Positions 61,701-64,000 of a stretch of 64,000 bases of DNA are shown piece by piece. Under the pieces are notes generated by a model, which was not told the origin of the DNA, made no database searches, and saw nothing but the letters and a program-made list of their open reading frames with translations. The stretch is from Rhodopirellula baltica. Lineage in GTDB: Bacteria > Planctomycetota > Planctomycetia > Pirellulales > Pirellulaceae. How positions within the stretch are numbered: position 1 is the first letter of the stretch; the number at the start of each line of letters is the position of its first letter. Location: positions 62,001-126,000 of the forward strand of contig PPHI01000024.1 of NCBI GenBank assembly GCA_002901265.1, read 5' to 3'. A program made the position numbers and the translations under genes.

Positions 61701-62910
61701 TGCCGGGGATTTGAATGTTGATGATCGCTTGTCCGTCCGTTCGCCGAATCACTTGGAAGTTTGATTCTGCAAAATTCAATCGCACGTCAGCGACCATGCC
61801 GACGGGACAACGCAAGCGGAGTTGATCGCGTCGCTGTGGCATTTCGAACGAAAGGTGGTGTGTCCATTTCACACCAGAATCATCGATTTCGTACTGCTTA
61901 GATTCGCGTCGAACGATCATCGCGTGGCCGCCAGATTCGGAGACTCGTTTCCGCGCGAAAATCTCCACACGCTGTAGCCCGCCGGCTTCCAAGACGTACC
62001 ATCGGATCTCGCCTGATCGTGTTTGCACGTCCGCATCCGGAGGTGGACCGGCTCGTTCAATAAGTACACCTTGACGCGTTTCCAGCGTCACATCCTGGTC
62101 GACCGAGAGGATCAAACGTGTTTGGGCCGAACGCGGCAATCGCAGGTCGAACTTCCGAACCGAACCGACTGCTTCGCCTCGGAGCGTCCAACCGAATTGG
62201 ATCTCGGACCGGCGTGCTGCCAACCGACTCGCATCGAGTTCATCGCCGCTGCGATCGGTGTCTGCCGCAGCGGTTGATTCGTCGTTGGCCGGATCGGGGG
62301 CGTTATTGTCCGCTTCCCGAGCAGGAACGACGGCGATTAGTTGGCCGTCGACGTCAACCTCGAATCGAGACTGTGCCAAGCCGCTCGGACTCGCGGCGCC
62401 ACGGACGATTGCGCGGCGCGGGGTGATCGCCAAGTTGACACGTCCCAAGTTTTGACGCACGCCATGGTCGGCGGCGTGTTCAAACACCAATACGCTTCGA
62501 TCACTAATTAGCAATTGGTCATCGAGTCGAATATCGTAAAACGAACTCAACAATCGCGTTTGCGTTTGCCGCTGCGTTTGATCTTCGGTTTGACGTAACA
62601 ACTGATGCAACTCACCGAGTGCGACCGGAATGAAGTCTTTCGGGATCAGGCCGACGAGCTGTGATTGATAGACACCGATCGGCCGGAAAGGCCGGCCGTC
62701 AAAGTGATCGATCGGTAGCGTCACGCCAACGGATTCGTCGTTCGGGGATTCGACTTCAGCGTCAACCGTCGTTGCCGGATCGCTACCGCCTGGCGTTGAC
62801 GCTTGCGTCGGATCACTCTCGGGGGCCTGAGGTTCTTGGCCGAGCAATGAACCGGGCGTGAGCAACGTCAGTGCCACAATCGACAAGGTCAGCAAACGAC
62901 CGGCGATCAC
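55744..62910 (-). CDS. Giant membrane-anchored exported protein, two-module architecture, unknown function
   Basis: Predicted 2388-residue protein. Residues 1-25 are a signal peptide (LLTLSIVALTLLTPGSLLGQ). Module 1 (about 25-1050) is beta-rich, with repeated short strands and no family I recognise. Two or three transmembrane helices follow (about 1050-1130). At about 1157-1182 lies a second signal-peptide-like segment (SIWVFIIGLVFGVANTVSAQ), then module 2 (about 1180-2290, beta-rich) and C-terminal helices (about 2297-2370). Each module therefore has export signal, external beta domain and helix cluster, as if two genes were joined in frame. It starts inside the upstream gene's stop (ATGA). 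The product probably spans and decorates the inner membrane; no enzyme motif was seen. Confidence 0.8.
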   Translation of the reverse strand: MIAGRLLTLSIVALTLLTPGSLLGQEPQAPESDPTQASTPGGSDPATTVDAEVESPNDESVGVTLPIDHFDGRPFRPIGVYQSQLVGLIPKDFIPVALGELHQLLRQTEDQTQRQTQTRLLSSFYDIRLDDQLLISDRSVLVFEHAADHGVRQNLGRVNLAITPRRAIVRGAASPSGLAQSRFEVDVDGQLIAVVPAREADNNAPDPANDESTAAADTDRSGDELDASRLAARRSEIQFGWTLRGEAVGSVRKFDLRLPRSAQTRLILSVDQDVTLETRQGVLIERAGPPPDADVQTRSGEIRWYVLEAGGLQRVEIFARKRVSESGGHAMIVRRESKQYEIDDSGVKWTHHLSFEMPQRRDQLRLRCPVGMVADVRLNFAESNFQVIRRTDGQAIINIQIPGKFPENDAPPVQEGVPDTSPDESISELMTLTVTGNSAWNLADGLCPLPSVVPMDQSVFWSPTTTTARVTINGPIEVAKWNLPEGWQQSVQQVVSPDQTILSGEGPSTSIVSMSDGTSNDLVWSTIGLIHKRSRVTEHIWTRVRVSEEPVHAINATTRIRYQLSDSDLSPMTIDSHQDWLVEEVRIIQSGRRINVGPKSRSFSVWPTPSESRLPEIDLEIVSRRNLLGNRENLRVPSSWIVRPHDSLTPYVIAVQAPGRRRWNGDSVLLPDRVDLKSLDEQAVAFFQPNAETVLLQSDSGQLPALELEPVDVSIGVSLKHVLTNEHGGLVETIVIRSLTSQPIRELGVLTGTQHTQAFDWSLRRVDQSATVSLPLSDITVPADDPLGTYVIRLEGREFTDYELIGRRFLPIPENQVKLQLPSVRDDSSQNADLFLAEPWEITNIPEGVSLVPGDDVVPPTDDDTENDDLSQRLRYDPALRPEITIHRVPAESRSCLIWKQTTEVIANGRLEDVVQLSAELSTRKLIHVVHDDDLEIVSLQLNGKTPQISQSNDGIWFTPELPTDKVSLTMRRRHQSEGWLRACVAPRVAIEGNVLEQQIKYETDPTSFLLHLSRSPSAVEQLSQDSETAGTSTSNDNAIPIGLETTRVTLWIMPGQIALAISWLFALAVVQISWMLAKYLRLGINLLFIGVVLAASASVIFWQWQLPIMIWVAVPIALGGLLHVITDHRKFDVPDDNVVKTNGTTQHPTGGKASPDFSVTLSIWVFIIGLVFGVANTVSAQPAPVDPPSTQDGGPIELLLPLDSSHQPTGDKVYLSKSDYDRIRNRVNPELALEAQFQSASYRIILEPSRESTRDLTAEIQAEYQVVTQRESTKLHLPLRPDSIRRIEVLNGDEAQIARFTIDTKSGVILDTPRARQFGLRVTFVPTIAVSSNGSSTVIDSDASSADGASESEVDTATENESLTHTIRLGIPTVHMANLIVEAPREIVIESLGTPYGKTLSRPELGRYEADLGPVSEIAIKCHRERRSETGRTQPLRRTYRIASGVQSTIVECEIKSDSLIESGQTLSLTILGPPPTNLDPSSWRLSQRSRAEGPLDEQSALSTVGVYQFIKQSDSPAPIRLFWRLPSLLNDPTSTEDRKLLPVPDVVATNSGQPMQTMFGIESAPAVRLTETTSSSVAVSSDEFLNRWVGYSGPLARAFLVDDDFPSFALWRDKDAEASLVLQHHLHVDSQSLTLTLNAIVIDPRPVTNRVLLAIPKQFQLLRQSINSEPITAPAQTRLPDGRLAVSLGDRRIDGQMEIELVCQAGLPGDGKVEVPLFDTLGSLRPSISYRVTRSKHVRVDVIRDSEASAIQPPSVGRQELLAGQLPVVESTPPTLAATTSDDGRSQLAFNSLNVRKLPRGAAVNCDQTSLMRYLDGQWTCDTFLQLTSNRVPDYVDVQIPGAWARDVLVENADVWSVRNSNDSVVSVARIHFDSDASKRGEGTQQRVLVRCKLDNRDQGRVTVPDIKVLGNVNGQRVIALPKRLTTEAIDWRRRGVRDGQLGSEWSQPFGDLVQEPEMYSAYTIVGRNWSVQLEPLSQAAVDPVVLSCDARVFLAGERAVVYQRFDVLPEQGKEIALALPLEAKCIGVWAAQREIDLSMQLAANNLLDQSQLSEQKQIRIPLAYSRLPQSIEVFLEVTAPEREIRDYLCQPFGIDLGTQWLTIYRAPSVETPRILSIADSSELRPEENNLAANDMALSLAESVVVAIERSRDLLAERSDAEISRWLLPWIARYNTIATLAGHHFRPDAAAVTSDSPVAESPTPKPIGSADATAETDSASATTEPPSLNPIDPRWTELDRRLLAFASRFMTADTSLPRPLLSLSRFRDYERLETRQLQTLDEVPVLKLRFAKHEILQRSLFNMITLVTFALAIVLLWPFRGRYRRWILHPSVWVLAIAVLSTAVVPLPIALTIMIVAITIPAFRLRSRRPATKSSANGLVRDQSRG

Positions 62911-64000
62911 GATGAAACCTCGTCCGGCGCCGTCGTGATGTCTTCGGGGCCGATCGAATGTGTCACCGCAATACTGCTCGGTGAGCGAAATTCAGCGGGG
63001 CGTCCGGAGCGCGACGAGGGAGCGTAGCGTGATGCGGTTGCACGAGAGACTTGACTGCTGCTGAGAACACGCGATGGCGTCGGAATCACCAAGCTGCGTA
63101 TCGCGAGCATCACCGCGACGACGATTAGAGCCATCATCGAAACCTGTCCGACCAGCACCGTCGCATCGGGAGCAACAAATAGCAATCCAGCAATCGCAAC
63201 AATTCCCAACAGCAACGTCACCGGGTGACGTGTCGCCGGAAAATAGGTAAGGATCGCGGTGCAAAAGACGATTAGATTTGCGACTGCCATCCAGATCAAC
63301 GTGCGAGTCGCCGTCAGCGCTTCAAAGGCACGGTCATCCATCGCCGAGAACAGATAACGGTTGCCGCTGTTCGGCAGCGGAGTCAATTCGACGAATTCTG
63401 CGTCGGCTTGAACCATTCGGTTTACTAACGCCGTTTCGCCCAGCAGTGGTTGGCGTACCAGCCATCGGTCAAACGTCCATTTCATCAGTCTTCCGACCGA
63501 GGGATTGGCACGCAGCAGGTGACTATTAAACGGCGTGGTCAATTGCCAATAGACTTCTTGCACGCCCGGGCCAAGCGTTGCGATCGGTGCGACGTTTTCG
63601 ATGAGTCCGGTGGCCGGACGATCGTTCCACAGACGAATGTCGACAACGTGACGCTGCCGACCTTCCTTCGTAAGACGCAGTATCAGCTTTTGTTCGGCGA
63701 CACGAAACGCGGCCGGTTGGCCGTCGACCATCACCTTGATGTCTGGGTTGCTGCCCGCAGCCAGTTGGGCTCGCAATTCACCGGCGCCCTCGACGATTGC
63801 GATCATTTGGTCATGCTGTGCGACCTCGTTCACAATCGTTCGGGTGAATACCTTTCCAATAGAAAGTTCACTCTGTAATTGCGCCTTCGGCGACAATCGC
63901 AATTGGATTGGTGCCTTTGGCAAGTTGCGATATTTCAGGTTGGTACCGTCGGCAAAGTCATCGACCGGTTCCAAGACGTTCTGTTGGTCGCCCAGTAATT
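62907..64000 (-). CDS. Membrane-anchored exported-type protein, N-terminus beyond window
   Basis: The frame is open from the window edge to a stop at 62907; no upstream stop or convincing start is visible, so the protein is cut at its N-terminus (a TTG at 63974 is not a likely start). The visible 364 residues have a beta-rich part (LRLSPKAQLQSELSIG, VEGAGELRAQL, QKLILRLTKEGRQRHVVDIRLW), then three transmembrane helices (TLIWMAVANLIVFCTAILTY; LLLGIVAIAGLLFVAP; MMALIVVAVMLAI) and a Ser/Arg-rich cytoplasmic tail. The helix layout is like the helix clusters that end the two modules of the giant protein encoded next. Its stop overlaps the start of that gene (ATGA). Function is unknown. Confidence 0.8.
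   Translation of the reverse strand, partial: LLGDQQNVLEPVDDFADGTNLKYRNLPKAPIQLRLSPKAQLQSELSIGKVFTRTIVNEVAQHDQMIAIVEGAGELRAQLAAGSNPDIKVMVDGQPAAFRVAEQKLILRLTKEGRQRHVVDIRLWNDRPATGLIENVAPIATLGPGVQEVYWQLTTPFNSHLLRANPSVGRLMKWTFDRWLVRQPLLGETALVNRMVQADAEFVELTPLPNSGNRYLFSAMDDRAFEALTATRTLIWMAVANLIVFCTAILTYFPATRHPVTLLLGIVAIAGLLFVAPDATVLVGQVSMMALIVVAVMLAIRSLVIPTPSRVLSSSQVSRATASRYAPSSRSGRPAEFRSPSSIAVTHSIGPEDITTAPDEVSS

Overview
The window looks like a chromosomal segment of a marine planctomycete, probably Pirellulaceae (Rhodopirellula and relatives). The sequence-level reasons are moderately GC-rich DNA, weak or missing Shine-Dalgarno sequences at many starts, several non-ATG starts, secretin_N-repeat proteins, an SHD1-domain protein, a Cys/Pro-rich exported protein, very large membrane-anchored proteins of unknown function, and families of short palindromic intergenic repeats. 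This placement is an inference from gene content. No rRNA, tRNA, CRISPR array, prophage or insertion sequence was recognised.

Layout. 1-3375 is a secretin on the minus strand that leaves the window at its C-terminal end. 3.7-6.2 kb carries guanine deaminase overlapping DNA polymerase IV. 6.3-8.9 kb has a sucrose-phosphate-phosphatase-like HAD enzyme and a GH32-like beta-propeller protein. 9.5-12.9 kb has a four-helix-bundle protein, an alkaline-phosphatase-superfamily phosphodiesterase and an MscS channel with a BON domain. 13.0-15.0 kb has an NtrC-type regulator overlapping an Hpt phosphotransfer protein. 15.3-18.9 kb has an SHD1 protein, an AI-2E-type permease and myo-inositol oxygenase. 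19.0-21.9 kb (minus) has tatD, cdsA and leuB. 22.5-27.8 kb has a frameshifted GT4 glycosyltransferase, a YjhG-type sugar-acid dehydratase and an aldehyde dehydrogenase. 28-31 kb has small exported proteins, repeats and an orphan hemP. 31.7-37.4 kb has a GNAT protein, a ketosynthase homologue without the catalytic Cys, a four-heme cytochrome and a pseudokinase-like membrane protein.

37.6-42.5 kb is the most notable region. Four tightly packed plus-strand genes encode a PlcP/LpxH-type metallophosphoesterase, BtaA, BtaB and a 640-residue fusion of an Mpo1-like (DUF962) domain, a 2-oxoglutarate/Fe(II)-oxygenase-like domain and a PEMT/ICMT-like membrane domain. The first three would make a complete route from phospholipid to diacylglycerol to the betaine lipid DGTS, as in phosphate-starvation lipid remodelling. 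The fourth has no described role in that route and is the best candidate here for an undescribed lipid-tailoring enzyme.

42.7-64 kb carries a frameshifted transketolase followed by two ExbD proteins, a 1018-residue secretin_N-repeat protein without a visible secretin barrel, an LptF/LptG-type permease, a UDP-sugar dehydrogenase, a small lipoprotein, an FHA protein, sulfite reductase, FolD and a 2388-residue membrane protein. That last protein looks like two formerly separate exported proteins fused in frame, and a third protein of similar layout lies directly upstream.

Two normally intact genes (the GT4 glycosyltransferase and transketolase) each lack one base. Each is repairable by adding a base to a short homopolymer, so sequencing or assembly error is the simplest explanation.
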